A DNA stretch of 64,000 bases from an uncultured Spirochaetaceae bacterium. GTDB lineage: Bacteria > Spirochaetota > Spirochaetia > Treponematales > Treponemataceae. The notes beneath the pieces were generated by a model. The model was not told the origin of the DNA and did no database searches. It worked only from the letters and a program-made list of their open reading frames with translations. How positions within the stretch are numbered: the first letter of the stretch is position 1; every line of letters starts with the position of its first letter. This document shows, piece after piece, positions 35,120-44,390 of this stretch. The position numbers and the translations under genes were made by a program. Location of the stretch: NCBI GenBank assembly GCA_902783155.1, contig CACZPR010000118.1, positions 45,061 through 109,060 of the forward strand, written 5' to 3'.

Positions 35120-35944
35120 TTATTCTGACTCTGTGTAGTCGCCGCCAATCACATCAATGGAAATCTGTCTTAGTTTTCCAGAACTCTTTAACTGACGGAT
35201 TGCATTGTCAAAGGCATCGCGCAGCTCAACGTTTCCTTTCTGGAAAAGAATATATGTGCTTGATTGCTGGATAGGCTCTCCCACGACTTTAAGATGGGCA
35301 TTATATTTTTCGTTAAGTTCCTCAACATCGCGCTTTGTTCTTACCGCAAAATCCCATCTTCCGCTGTTCAGTCCGGCAACAGATTCATCCGTAGAAACTT
35401 TTATAATATCAATTTTAATTTCCTTTCCGGGATGATTTTTATTAAACTGTTCCAGATACCAGATTCCATTGTCTCCTGGAGATTCGACGGCAGTTTTTCC
35501 AGCCAAGTCCTCAAGGGAAGAGATGCCGCTAACGCTTTCTGGAACCGTTATGTATGTTACAAAAGTTGTGTAAGTTTCTTTTGTGAATTCATACTTTTCG
35601 GCGCGGTCAGGATTGTATTCAATCTGATGTGCGATTACATCATACTTTTTCTGAGAAAGCGATGAGAAAAGACTTGCAAATTCTGTCGCCTCAAATTCGA
35701 ATTCATATTCAGGAAGAAGCTCGTCAATTGCCTTAAGAACCTCAAGTTCATATCCAACAGGTTTTCCGTTCTCATCGATATAGCAGTAGGGCTTGTAAGA
35801 ATTTCCCACGCCCACATAAAGTTTTTTTACTTTCGAGCTTCCAGAACCTCCTGATTTTTTTCCTTCGCAGGAAGTAAGCGCAAATACTGCCATAACTACG
35901 GCACCAGAAATTGTTACGATTTTTTCAAAAAGATTTTTTTTCAT
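35120..35944 (-). CDS. Cystine/amino-acid-binding lipoprotein (TcyJ/FliY-like)
   Basis: A 274-residue periplasmic binding lipoprotein, family SBP_bac_3. The lipobox is LTSC (Cys about 26), then a Gly/Ser linker and the fold with YVGVGNSYKPYCYIDENGKPVGYELEV. The segment PDRAEKYEFTKETY matches the RxxxxxFSxPY ligand loop of amino-acid binders. It most resembles cystine/L-cystine binding proteins, though this cannot be settled by eye. It is first in operon 3, behind a strong promoter whose start region carries the shared operator. Confidence 0.88.
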   Translation of the reverse strand: MKKNLFEKIVTISGAVVMAVFALTSCEGKKSGGSGSSKVKKLYVGVGNSYKPYCYIDENGKPVGYELEVLKAIDELLPEYEFEFEATEFASLFSSLSQKKYDVIAHQIEYNPDRAEKYEFTKETYTTFVTYITVPESVSGISSLEDLAGKTAVESPGDNGIWYLEQFNKNHPGKEIKIDIIKVSTDESVAGLNSGRWDFAVRTKRDVEELNEKYNAHLKVVGEPIQQSSTYILFQKGNVELRDAFDNAIRQLKSSGKLRQISIDVIGGDYTESE

Positions 35945-35969
35945 TTTCTATACCTCGCTATCTTTTTTT

Positions 35970-36025
35970 TACCTATTTTTTTACTAGGTTTACCGCATTA
36001 TACAGAAATCAAAAAAACGTGTGAA
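35970..36025 (-). promoter_or_regulatory. Promoter and operator of operon 3 (cystine-type importer)
   Basis: On the minus strand, TTCACA (36020-36025), a 17-bp spacer and TATAAT (35997-36002) form a near-consensus promoter. Right at the expected transcript start, 35970-35990, lies the inverted repeat AACCTAG-N7-ATAGGTA, which matches the AACCTAT-N7-ATAGGTT operator of the nitrogenase-like operons with two changes. The placement over +1 suggests repression. Confidence 0.7.
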
Positions 36026-36119
36026 ATACAAATTTTTTATTGGAGGTATAGATAAAATATATTGATTGAAATCTTCCAGTTAGTACAAAAGTTTTTTGCC
36101 GCAAAAATTCTAACTTAAA

Positions 36120-37025
36120 TCATGCGTCCAAAATTCTCTGTATGGCATCGATATAGGCAAGCGAAATATCATTCATCTCAACATTTTTTTGGGTTATATA
36201 ACCAAGCTCGAAAGCACTTCCTTTTACACCGTCATGGATTTTCAAAGGAACAGTTATGAATTCCTCATTCGTATCCTCACCAGAAACGCCCGAAAGAAAA
36301 GTATATCCGTTCAGTTTTTTCAGGAGATTCAACTCGGTCGCCCTGTCGGCAACCATAATCGGTTTTTTTAGTTCATGCCGACTTAAAACTTCCTCTGAAA
36401 AAAAAGATTTAACGTCGTCCGTATCAAAAGTTACAAACTGAAATTCAGAAAGGTCGTCCAAAGAGATGGATTCTTTTTCGGCAAGAGGATGGCTCCTGTG
36501 CAGATAAACAAAGGCGTTACATTCCGTCAAATGATGAAAATCCAGATGGTTTGATTCAAGGCTCCTCAAAATTTCGTTCTTGTTGGAATCGCTCATATAG
36601 AATATTCCGATATTGCTTTTTGAGAGTGCGACATCCGCAATAACATCGACAGCCTTCATCTCACGGAAAGCAAAATCCCAGCCCATTGGTGAAAATTCTT
36701 TGACCACTTCCACAAAGGCTTTTCGTGCAAAGGCATAATAAAGCGTGGCGACAGAAAAAGTTTTCTCTTCACTGTCCCCGTATTTTTTTAGCAGATTTTC
36801 AAAACTTTTGTAAACTTTTCGCGCATCAAAAACAAAGCTCTCTCCCCTGCCGGTTAAACTTACACCACGGGAACTGCGCTTAAAAATATCAAAGCCAAGT
36901 TCAGATTCTGCATCGTGAATGCTTGCTGTAAGCGAGGGCTGAGAGATAGAAAGTTTTTCAGCCGCCTTGTTGAGAGAACCATTTTCGGCAACGCCAAGAA
37001 TATATTTGATTTGTTGGATTGTCAT
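36120..37025 (-). CDS. LysR-family transcriptional regulator A
   Basis: A 301-residue LysR regulator. The winged-helix domain starts MTIQQIKYILGVAENGSLNKAAEKL and contains the ISQPSLTASIH recognition helix; the C-terminal effector domain follows a linker of about 20 residues. It lies between operon 2 and operon 3, 87 bp after the last NifK-like gene, so it may be cotranscribed with operon 2. It is clearly related to the LysR at 43425 (the same ISQPSLTASIH segment), suggesting duplication within the cluster. In other bacteria LysR proteins such as CysB and CmbR sense O-acetylserine or sulfate to control sulfur uptake; the same job is inferred here. Confidence 0.9.
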   Translation of the reverse strand: MTIQQIKYILGVAENGSLNKAAEKLSISQPSLTASIHDAESELGFDIFKRSSRGVSLTGRGESFVFDARKVYKSFENLLKKYGDSEEKTFSVATLYYAFARKAFVEVVKEFSPMGWDFAFREMKAVDVIADVALSKSNIGIFYMSDSNKNEILRSLESNHLDFHHLTECNAFVYLHRSHPLAEKESISLDDLSEFQFVTFDTDDVKSFFSEEVLSRHELKKPIMVADRATELNLLKKLNGYTFLSGVSGEDTNEEFITVPLKIHDGVKGSAFELGYITQKNVEMNDISLAYIDAIQRILDA

Positions 37026-37112
37026 AAATTCTCAAATTTTTTTGTGTTTAAAATTGCCCCCAAAAAACACAAATGTTTTGCATCCAGTTTTTGGGAGCTT
37101 TTAAAAAGTTTT

Positions 37113-38417
37113 TTAATTGAATCTCTGCACCGCGACGGAATAGATGTCTTCAATCAATCTTATTCCACCTGTGTAGCCGGCGTAGAAATTATCCATTACG
37201 ACCCTGTTCTGGAAAGGCCACGACACATTGAGGAAGTTTCCTTTAAGTTCTTCCGTAATTTCCTTGTCGTAGTAGCTTCCGAGAACGAGAGGATAACCGT
37301 GGTAGTCATGCTCACGAATCTGGTTGTGGATGATGTAGCTGTCCGTCGTGAAGTCAACTTCCGCCTCGATTCCGTAATTCAGTTTTTTGAATTCTTCGGA
37401 AATAGACTTCTGGAATTCTTTCGGAGTGTCGTCCGTGATGAACTGCTTTGCCGGGAAAAGCCCCAGATCATTCACAAGGAATTTTGTAAGCGCGAGCGTG
37501 TACTGTGCGTCGCCCACAACGGAGAACTGCTTGTTGATTACGCGGTTTTCAAGGAACAAATCTGCATAGCGTTCAATCAGATAGTAAAAATATTTTTCAT
37601 GCTCAGTGATTGTACTTTCAACTTTTGCAGAATCAACTCCCGCAAATTTTCCGACTTCACGCAAAAACTTGCTTGTCTCGGTCGCACCGACAGGAAGAGT
37701 CGGAACATGAAGATATGGAATGCCGAGCTTTGTCTGCATTTTCTTTACGTTCTTCAAACCGACCCAAGGGCTTACAAGAAGATTGAACTGTGCTTTCGGA
37801 ACAAGGTCGATGTTTTTTATTCCGCGCTCGTAACCGAAAATTGTGTTCGGTTTAAGTCCAAGCTCCGCAACAAGTTTTTCAAGCTCCCGGAGATTTCCAA
37901 GCCAGAACAAATCGGCATAAGGAACGTCCGCCCAGATATTTACTAGGCCATCTATTTTTTCACTCTCATCCGCTTTTTCAAGATACTGGTCTATTATCGC
38001 GTCAATGACCTGCTCGTGTCCTTTGTAGTTGTTTCCCTTGAATCCGGCCGTGTTCGCATAGATTACGGGCTTGGGCGCATCGGTAAAATTGCTTACGACT
38101 TCACCAGAATCATCACCGACGATTTCAGGGATACAGCCCGTGAGAACGACAAACAAATCCGCGTCAATAACTTTGAGTGCATTGTCAATCGTGCTCTTCA
38201 GTTTTTTTGTTCCGCCGAAAACAACGTCCTTTTCGTTTATGCTCGTGCAGGGAAAAATGTTCGGTGAAAAATAACCGGAGCTTCCCGTTCCGTCAGAAAG
38301 TTTCTGAGCGCAACCAGGTCCGGAATGCAGCACCGGGATTGCCCTTGTGATTGCCTGAACTGTCTGCATGGAAGCAAGTGCGCATTTATATCTTTGTTTA
38401 TCCAATAACTTTGCCAT
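37113..38417 (-). CDS. Nitrogenase-like component 1, NifK-type subunit (pair 2)
   Basis: A 434-residue NifK-like protein parallel to that at 27948. P-cluster-type cysteines are C12 (YKCALAS), C36 (HSGPGC) and C95 (LTGCIPEIVGDD). The C-terminal FYAGYTGGIRL matches TYAGYRGSL of the pair-1 subunit. The start ATG overlaps the last base of the NifD-like stop (TAATG), so the pair is made in equal amounts. It ends operon 2. The N-terminus is about 90 residues shorter than true NifK. Confidence 0.88.
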   Translation of the reverse strand: MAKLLDKQRYKCALASMQTVQAITRAIPVLHSGPGCAQKLSDGTGSSGYFSPNIFPCTSINEKDVVFGGTKKLKSTIDNALKVIDADLFVVLTGCIPEIVGDDSGEVVSNFTDAPKPVIYANTAGFKGNNYKGHEQVIDAIIDQYLEKADESEKIDGLVNIWADVPYADLFWLGNLRELEKLVAELGLKPNTIFGYERGIKNIDLVPKAQFNLLVSPWVGLKNVKKMQTKLGIPYLHVPTLPVGATETSKFLREVGKFAGVDSAKVESTITEHEKYFYYLIERYADLFLENRVINKQFSVVGDAQYTLALTKFLVNDLGLFPAKQFITDDTPKEFQKSISEEFKKLNYGIEAEVDFTTDSYIIHNQIREHDYHGYPLVLGSYYDKEITEELKGNFLNVSWPFQNRVVMDNFYAGYTGGIRLIEDIYSVAVQRFN

Positions 38418-39880
38418 TATTTCTTTTCCCCTTCAAAGAATGTGTCTACATTCTGCTTATACCACCAATCCGTATACGGGAGCTTGACTCTCTTTGCAAG
38501 ATTCTGTTCAAAGCTTCTGTTATGGATTGCATCAAGAATTGATTTTGCAAATTCAAGCGTGTGCTTGTAACCGAAAATCATATACTCATCGGCGACATAA
38601 ACCGCGCTCGTTCCGTTTTTGATTGCCCAGACCGTTGAACCAGGATGGCGTGAGAGATACAAATCAGGCTTGTACTTATGAAGGATGTTCATCACCTCAT
38701 AATTCTGCTGGTCGGAAACGCTCGCTTCAAAGTTGATGTCGTTTTCGAGAAGATATTTCATGCTCGGAGGAACGTCACCGTTTTCATATTTCTTGTCGTA
38801 GTGCCATGCAAGCGCCCACACAACTTCGATTCCAAGTTCGTTCAACACACGTGAAACCTCAAAAGTATATCCAGGTCCCATACCGATAACGGCGCGGAGT
38901 CCCTTCAATTCTTTTTTGATTTCCTCAATCTGCGGAATGTAGATTGCACGCTGCTCTTCGATGTACTTTTCGATTTTGTCGCTGCGTCCCGTCACTTTTC
39001 CGATTTCACGGAGCCATGTTTCAAAACCGACGATACCGCACTGATTGATTGAGCGGACATAAGGCACACCGTATTTTTCTTCAAGACCGTTTCCAAGATA
39101 GTTTCCGAGAGTTCCGCAGATACATGTCGTTGCGAGCGATTCAGAAATGTGGCTAAGTTCCTCCACCGTGGAATTGCAGTAAAGAAAAACCGGTTCCAAA
39201 TCAAAGTTCTTGAACATCTCGATGATTTCGGGCCGCGCACTTTCATAAAAGTTCTTGAAGTTGATTGTGTTCCTTTTTTCTTTCGGCGGCTGAACAATGC
39301 TTGAAAGAACCGCGTGATCGGCAATGTCGAAACCTGTCGCCCAGATGCGTGACTTGAATCCCTCGCAGTGGACGGCGACAATCGGAACTTTGATTTCGGA
39401 TTTCAAATCATCGACAACACTGTCTATGTCCTCTCCGATGATTCCGGTTGCGCATGAGCTTGTAACGAAAATCGCCTTAGGTGAATAACGCCTGTTAACT
39501 TCAAGAATGATTTCCCGAAGCTTTTCAACTGAACCGAAAATCGTGTCCTGCTCGTTCATGTCAGTTCCGACATAGACCGTGCTTGTTGTGACTCCGCGTT
39601 TTTTCGCCATCACTTTGTCAAGGTAATAAGTTCCCGCCGCAGCGACAGAACATCCAGCCGGTCCATGGTGGATAACCGCCACGTCGCGGATTGCGGAAAG
39701 CTGACCGAGCGCACAGCTTGAAAGACATGAGCTGGACTGTGAAAAACATCTTGAGCATCCTTTCAAAGTTCCGCACTCTGATTTTTCTGCCAAATCTTTT
39801 AAACTTCCGATGTAACCCGTTATTGAACCGATTCTGTTCTCACGGGTCGCCACGTTTGAACTATTTGTATTGATTGCCAT
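38417..39880 (-). CDS. Nitrogenase-like component 1, NifD-type subunit (pair 2; cofactor His not found)
   Basis: A 487-residue NifD-like protein. P-cluster-type cysteines are C56 (SSCALGQ), C77 (GPAGC) and C143 (SSCATGIIGED). Aligning EEKYGVP with NifD EEKYGIP places C255 (TTCICGTLG) at the FeMo-cofactor Cys275. At the position of His442, however, the same kind of alignment gives Val (segment VYVADEYMIFGYKH), so the His ligand seems lost. NifE, the scaffold relative of NifD, also lacks that His. This pair is encoded with the NifB-, NifX- and NifH-like proteins and may be a scaffold or a second enzyme with other chemistry. The gene is 8 bp from the cysteine-synthase gene. Confidence 0.88.
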   Translation of the reverse strand: MAINTNSSNVATRENRIGSITGYIGSLKDLAEKSECGTLKGCSRCFSQSSSCLSSCALGQLSAIRDVAVIHHGPAGCSVAAAGTYYLDKVMAKKRGVTTSTVYVGTDMNEQDTIFGSVEKLREIILEVNRRYSPKAIFVTSSCATGIIGEDIDSVVDDLKSEIKVPIVAVHCEGFKSRIWATGFDIADHAVLSSIVQPPKEKRNTINFKNFYESARPEIIEMFKNFDLEPVFLYCNSTVEELSHISESLATTCICGTLGNYLGNGLEEKYGVPYVRSINQCGIVGFETWLREIGKVTGRSDKIEKYIEEQRAIYIPQIEEIKKELKGLRAVIGMGPGYTFEVSRVLNELGIEVVWALAWHYDKKYENGDVPPSMKYLLENDINFEASVSDQQNYEVMNILHKYKPDLYLSRHPGSTVWAIKNGTSAVYVADEYMIFGYKHTLEFAKSILDAIHNRSFEQNLAKRVKLPYTDWWYKQNVDTFFEGEKK

Positions 39881-39888
39881 ATTCTCTC

Positions 39889-40905
39889 CTAGAAACCAGC
39901 TTTCTTTTCAACTTCCGGCCTTACATGCTGGAGATCTTCACTCAAATAACGCTCGCCGTTGTCAGGAAGAAGAGGAACGATAAGCTTCCCCTTGTTCTCA
40001 TCACGCAACGCCTGCTTGATTGCTATGGCGAGGCTTGCACCGCTTGAAGCTCCGATGAAGATTCCCTCGTAATGTGCAAGAAGATGGATTGCGCGCAAAG
40101 TTTCTGCATAAGTCACAGTCTCATACTCGTCAACATAGTCCGCATTGAAATTGGTCGGGGCCATCGGGTTCAAACCATTTTCATCATGCACCGCGTGGAT
40201 TCCGTGGAAACCTCCGTCCTCAACACCCTGGACTACAGGATGCTCGACATCAGCTTTGTCAGGCTGCGCGATTACGACTTTTACACCGGGCTTTTTTTCT
40301 TTCAGGAATTTGCTTACACCATGAGTGCTTCCGCCTGTTCCTACTCCTCCAACGAAAATGTCAACCTTGCCGTCAGTGTCCTCCCAGATTTCGGGACCGG
40401 TGTGCCTGTAGTGCGCGCCAACATTGTCTGGATTTGAAAGCTGCCTTGTGGTCCAGCTGTCGGGAGTTGTGTCGAGCATCCACTGGTAGACATCGTTGAA
40501 CGCCTCGATTCCTTTTTCAAAAACTCCGGCAATCAATTCCTTTGGTGGATTTACGAGTTCAGAACCGTATGCTTCCAGAAGCTTTTTGCGCTCAACAGAA
40601 ACTCCTTCCTGAATTCCGACCTTGAACTTGTATCCCTTTGCGGCAGCTACGGACGCAATTCCAATTCCCATGTTGCCGCTTGTAAATTCAACGAGCGTTG
40701 TTTTTTCCGGGCTGATTTCACCACGGCTTTCCGCCTGCTCTATAATTTCAAGCGCGGCACGGTCTTTGTGTGAGCCGGCTGGATTAAAATACTCAAGTTT
40801 TCCTGCGATACGTCCTTTTAGGCCAAGCACTTTTTCAAGACGATGAAATTCCACAAGCGGTGTGTGTCCAACCAGTTCCGTAATTGAATTGTAAATTTTT
40901 GACAT
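39889..40905 (-). CDS. Cysteine synthase / PLP beta-family sulfhydrylase homologue inside operon 2
   Basis: A 338-residue PLP enzyme of the CysK/CBS family. PLP lysine K47 lies in NPAGSHKDRA, the substrate loop TSGNMG (75-80) has Met where CysK usually has Thr, the phosphate-binding loop is GTGGSTHG (189-196), and a GASSGAS loop follows. It would join sulfide or another thiol to O-acetylserine, or work on a related acceptor. It lies between the NifH- and NifD-like genes, 8 bp before the latter, so it is part of the module and could capture the sulfur the nitrogenase-like enzyme releases. The Met change hints at altered substrate choice. Confidence 0.88.
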   Translation of the reverse strand: MSKIYNSITELVGHTPLVEFHRLEKVLGLKGRIAGKLEYFNPAGSHKDRAALEIIEQAESRGEISPEKTTLVEFTSGNMGIGIASVAAAKGYKFKVGIQEGVSVERKKLLEAYGSELVNPPKELIAGVFEKGIEAFNDVYQWMLDTTPDSWTTRQLSNPDNVGAHYRHTGPEIWEDTDGKVDIFVGGVGTGGSTHGVSKFLKEKKPGVKVVIAQPDKADVEHPVVQGVEDGGFHGIHAVHDENGLNPMAPTNFNADYVDEYETVTYAETLRAIHLLAHYEGIFIGASSGASLAIAIKQALRDENKGKLIVPLLPDNGERYLSEDLQHVRPEVEKKAGF

Positions 40906-40989
40906 AGTATTCTCCTTAAATTAAAATTTTTTACGTGGTCGATAGTTGCATATAGGTGTGCTTACGACATTTTGTTTACAAAAAGTCGC

Positions 40990-41091
40990 GGGGTCTTAGG
41001 GGCTGCGAAAGCCCCTAGGCGAAAGGGTGGCGGAAGACCGGCTGCACGTTCCCGTGCGGACGGGCTGGAGCCAGGGGAAGGCTTTCCCCTT
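40990..41091. repeat. Dispersed GC-rich palindromic element, copy A
   Basis: This stretch stands out as GC-rich in an AT-rich gap between the NifH-like and cysteine-synthase-like genes. It contains three hairpins: AGGGGC-N7-GCCCCT (40998-41016), GCAC-N6-GTGC (41044-41057) and AGGGGAAG-gc-TTTCCCCT (41073-41090). A related copy lies in gltB in inverted orientation (54503-54598); shared blocks are GGGGTCTTAGGGGC, CCCCTAGG, GGGT-GCGG and the closing GGGG/CCCC hairpin. It starts 5 bp after the NifH-like stop and is transcribed in operon 2, so it could alter mRNA processing. Confidence 0.75.
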
Positions 41092-41096
41092 AAAAA

Positions 41097-41990
<894 letters not shown>

Positions 41991-42371
41991 TTATTTATTG
42001 AACAAACCTTGGATGCGGTTGTATTTCCATACCGCAAGAATCGCGTCGTCCACGGTTCCGGGAAGTTCCATGCCGATTATCCCGACCGACCTTAGACTTG
42101 CGCTCGCCCCTGTTCCGATTTTGCTTGCGACAACATAACGGCAGTCACCGAAATTTGAAAGGCGCTCGACCATTTTCAAGTCGCTGTGCTCTCCGTCCAT
42201 GCAGATGGCTTCAACATTTCTCAATTCAGAAAAGTCGTAGCCCTCGTTGTCGTCAACCAGGTAGACATAAAATCTATCCGACCGGCCGTAATGCTGATTT
42301 ACGTTCTCTCCATCCGTGCTCGCAATCGCCACCTTATATATAGAAGATTTTTTTGCATCAACATCATCCAT
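41991..42371 (-). CDS. NifX/NifB-C-terminal-like cofactor protein (operon 2)
   Basis: A 126-residue dinitrogenase-cofactor-family protein (VAIASTDGENVNQHYGRSDRF-type N-terminus, then AICMDGEHSD and a conserved Gly-rich turn GTGAS). Its start overlaps the NifB-like stop by 8 bases. In many NifB proteins this domain is fused to the radical SAM part; here the two are separate but coupled genes, so it is likely the missing carrier half. It lacks the Cys-rich loop of its paralogue at 30875. Confidence 0.85.
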   Translation of the reverse strand: MDDVDAKKSSIYKVAIASTDGENVNQHYGRSDRFYVYLVDDNEGYDFSELRNVEAICMDGEHSDLKMVERLSNFGDCRYVVASKIGTGASASLRSVGIIGMELPGTVDDAILAVWKYNRIQGLFNK

Positions 42372-43245
42372 GAGAAAAATTCTCCCCCGCTCCTACGGCT
42401 CCACCGAACTTGGCGTAAAGGGCTTTTGAAAATTCTGTGCGGCCCGGAACACCAACGGCATCGGCTCGACAATGGTTGCAGTGTAAAAAAAGTTCTATAT
42501 ATTCGGACGCAGCCTTTCTGGCCGCATGGATTTCCTGACATGTTGGAGCCGGTTCGTCAATCAACTTCGCGGTCGGAATCAATGGGATGATATTGCATTT
42601 TTTTGCCCCGGCTTCCGAAACTGTCTTCGCGATTTCGGCGATGTGGTTTCCGTTTATGCGCGGAACAAGGACAGTGTTCACCTTCACCGTGATACCGGCT
42701 GCCGAAATTTTTTTGATTCCCTCAATCTGGTTTTCAATCAAAATCTTTGCGCCTTCCACCCCGGCAATTTTTTTTCCGTGGTAGATTATGTAGTCGTTAA
42801 GCTTTGCCTCAATCTCCGGGTCCACCGCATTGACCGTAACCGTGAGACTGTCCACACCCGCCGCAACGATTTCTTTTGCGCGCTCGGAAAGAAGTAGTCC
42901 GTTTGTGCTCATGCACTTTATGAGCTCGGGAAATTCTTTTCCAATCAGTTTGAAAGTTTTAAGGGCGTTGTCGCTTGCGAGAGTGTCACCCGGTCCAGCG
43001 ATTCCCGCAACACGAATGTCCGGGCTGATTTCCAATGCCCTCTTGATAAGCGGAACCGTTTCGCGCGGGGAAAGGACCTTGTTTGTAACGCCCGGTCTGT
43101 TTTCCGTATCGTTAAGACTGCGCTCGCAAAAACGGCATGAGATATTGCAGCCGGGACAGACAGGCAGATGTATGCGGCCCGTGGTGGCTTTCCCCTGTCC
43201 AAAGCATGGATGGTTGTTTTTCAGTTCATCAAAAGACCGTGACAT
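42364..43245 (-). CDS. NifB-like radical SAM cofactor-synthesis protein
   Basis: A 293-residue radical SAM protein, shorter than fused NifB. NifB joins two 4Fe-4S units and inserts carbide to form the NifB cofactor core. The N-terminal HPC motif, the radical SAM Cx3Cx2C (C33, C37, C40, with C30 just before) and the C-terminal HCNHCRADAVG (C256, C259), matching CRQCRADAIG of NifB, are all present. The ATG at 43245 is chosen over one at 43260 because GGGGAGG precedes it by 6 bases. It heads operon 2. Its presence implies that the D/K proteins hold a complex FeS cofactor, not just a simple 4Fe-4S. Confidence 0.9.
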   Translation of the reverse strand: MSRSFDELKNNHPCFGQGKATTGRIHLPVCPGCNISCRFCERSLNDTENRPGVTNKVLSPRETVPLIKRALEISPDIRVAGIAGPGDTLASDNALKTFKLIGKEFPELIKCMSTNGLLLSERAKEIVAAGVDSLTVTVNAVDPEIEAKLNDYIIYHGKKIAGVEGAKILIENQIEGIKKISAAGITVKVNTVLVPRINGNHIAEIAKTVSEAGAKKCNIIPLIPTAKLIDEPAPTCQEIHAARKAASEYIELFLHCNHCRADAVGVPGRTEFSKALYAKFGGAVGAGENFSHG

Positions 43246-43273
43246 CTGCTGCCTCCCCATTGAAAAAGTTTTT

Positions 43274-43336
43274 AACCTATCTGTTCCCTAGGTTTCCTGT
43301 AAGATAGCATATTTTGCCCACCGAATCCATAGGTTA
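43274..43336. promoter_or_regulatory. Operator and half-site upstream of operon 2
   Basis: The inverted repeat AACCTAT-N7-CTAGGTT (one change from the perfect repeat upstream of operon 1) lies at 43274-43294, 29 bp before the NifB-like ATG. A half-site ATAGGTTA lies at 43329-43336. On the minus strand a weak TGGATT-N17-TATCTT promoter lies between them. The arrangement fits LysR control, with one upstream half-site and one site downstream of the -10. Confidence 0.65.
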
Positions 43337-43359
43337 AAATATACTTTTTTTTTATCATC

Positions 43360-43382
43360 GGTTATAGACATAGACTATAACC
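43360..43382. promoter_or_regulatory. GGTTATAG inverted repeat upstream of LysR regulator B
   Basis: GGTTATAG-acataga-CTATAACC is a perfect 8-7-8 inverted repeat between the divergent NifB-like and LysR genes. It contains the GGTT/AACC element of the operon operators in the opposite order and may be the autoregulatory site of the LysR gene. Confidence 0.6.
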
Positions 43383-43412
43383 TTGGACCTGTATCTTTTT
43401 TACGCGAAATGC

Positions 43413-43427
43413 TATAATTGCGGAATG
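43413..43427 (+). promoter_or_regulatory. Extended -10 box and leaderless start of LysR regulator B
   Basis: TGC-TATAAT (TATAAT at 43413-43418) ends only 6 bases before the ATG at 43425. Transcription should begin at or within a base or two of the start codon. No Shine-Dalgarno is present. Confidence 0.5.
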
Positions 43428-44330
43428 ACTTTAATCCAGTTGAAATATGCCGTGACCGTCGCGAACTGTGCTTCGGTGAACGAGGCCTCGAAAAAACTTT
43501 TCATCTCCCAGCCAAGCCTTACAGCGTCAATCCATTCACTTGAGGATGAAATCGGGACGCAGCTTTTTGTAAGGTCCAAGTCGGGAATAAAACTCACGCC
43601 CGAGGGAATAGAGTTCATTGGCTACGCAAACCAGGTCCTTGACCAGTACGACCTGTTGAACTCAAAGTACATTCTGAAAAAGCAGACCAAGAAAAAATTT
43701 TCGGTGTCCATGCAGCACTACACTTTTGCCGTCAACGCATTCATGGAGGTCGTAAAAAATTTTGGAATGGAGAACTATGAGTTTGAGGTTCTTGAGACAA
43801 AAACGAACGACATAATCGAGAACGTAAAAAACCGGCGCAGCGAAATTGGGGTTCTGTATGTGAACGACTTCAACAAAAAGGTTCTGGAAAAACTGTTCGT
43901 TGAGGCCGACCTGATTTTCACTCCGCTGATGGACTGCAAAATCTACGCCTACATGGCAAAATCAAATCCGCTTTCGGGTAAAAAGAAAGTCACAATGAAG
44001 GACCTTGAAAACTATCCGTGCCTTGCGTTCGACCAGGGAATGAACAACAGTTTCTATTTTGCGGAGGAAGTCCTCAGCACCTATGAGTACAAAAAAATAA
44101 TCCACGGGAATGACCGGGCGACTCTGCTCAATCTGATGAAGGGGCTGAACGGCTACACATTCTGCTCGGGAATTATCTGCGAAGAACTGAACGGAAACGA
44201 CTACTGCGCCATAAAGCTGGATTCGGACGAAAAAATGCAGATTGGATACATCTCAAGGCGGGACAGTCCGTTGAGCGACATGGGTGAGGAGTACCTAAAA
44301 AAACTGTCCGAATACAAGGCCATGAGATAA
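43425..44330 (+). CDS. LysR-family transcriptional regulator B
   Basis: A 301-residue LysR regulator, divergent from operon 2. The N-terminus MTLIQLKYAVTVANCASVNEASKKL with the ISQPSLTASIH helix is almost the same as in the LysR at 36120. The effector domain has few matches to named regulators. The ATG at 43425 is chosen because the LysR domain begins there; the frame is open 14 codons further left. Divergent placement next to a target operon, with inverted repeats between, is classic for LysR activators. It probably controls the nitrogenase-like and importer operons. Confidence 0.9.
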   Translation: MTLIQLKYAVTVANCASVNEASKKLFISQPSLTASIHSLEDEIGTQLFVRSKSGIKLTPEGIEFIGYANQVLDQYDLLNSKYILKKQTKKKFSVSMQHYTFAVNAFMEVVKNFGMENYEFEVLETKTNDIIENVKNRRSEIGVLYVNDFNKKVLEKLFVEADLIFTPLMDCKIYAYMAKSNPLSGKKKVTMKDLENYPCLAFDQGMNNSFYFAEEVLSTYEYKKIIHGNDRATLLNLMKGLNGYTFCSGIICEELNGNDYCAIKLDSDEKMQIGYISRRDSPLSDMGEEYLKKLSEYKAMR

Positions 44331-44331
44331 A

Positions 44332-44386
44332 AAATCTGGTATTATCCAGACACCAGAATTTCCGCGCATCCGATAATACCAGATTT
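44332..44386 (-). terminator. Intrinsic terminator between convergent genes
   Basis: A perfect 15-bp stem, AAATCTGGTATTATC with GATAATACCAGATTT, encloses a 25-nt loop. On the minus strand the stem is followed by TTTTT, so it mainly ends the acyl-ACP thioesterase transcript, but the hairpin may stop both. Confidence 0.8.
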
Positions 44387-44390
44387 CAGC

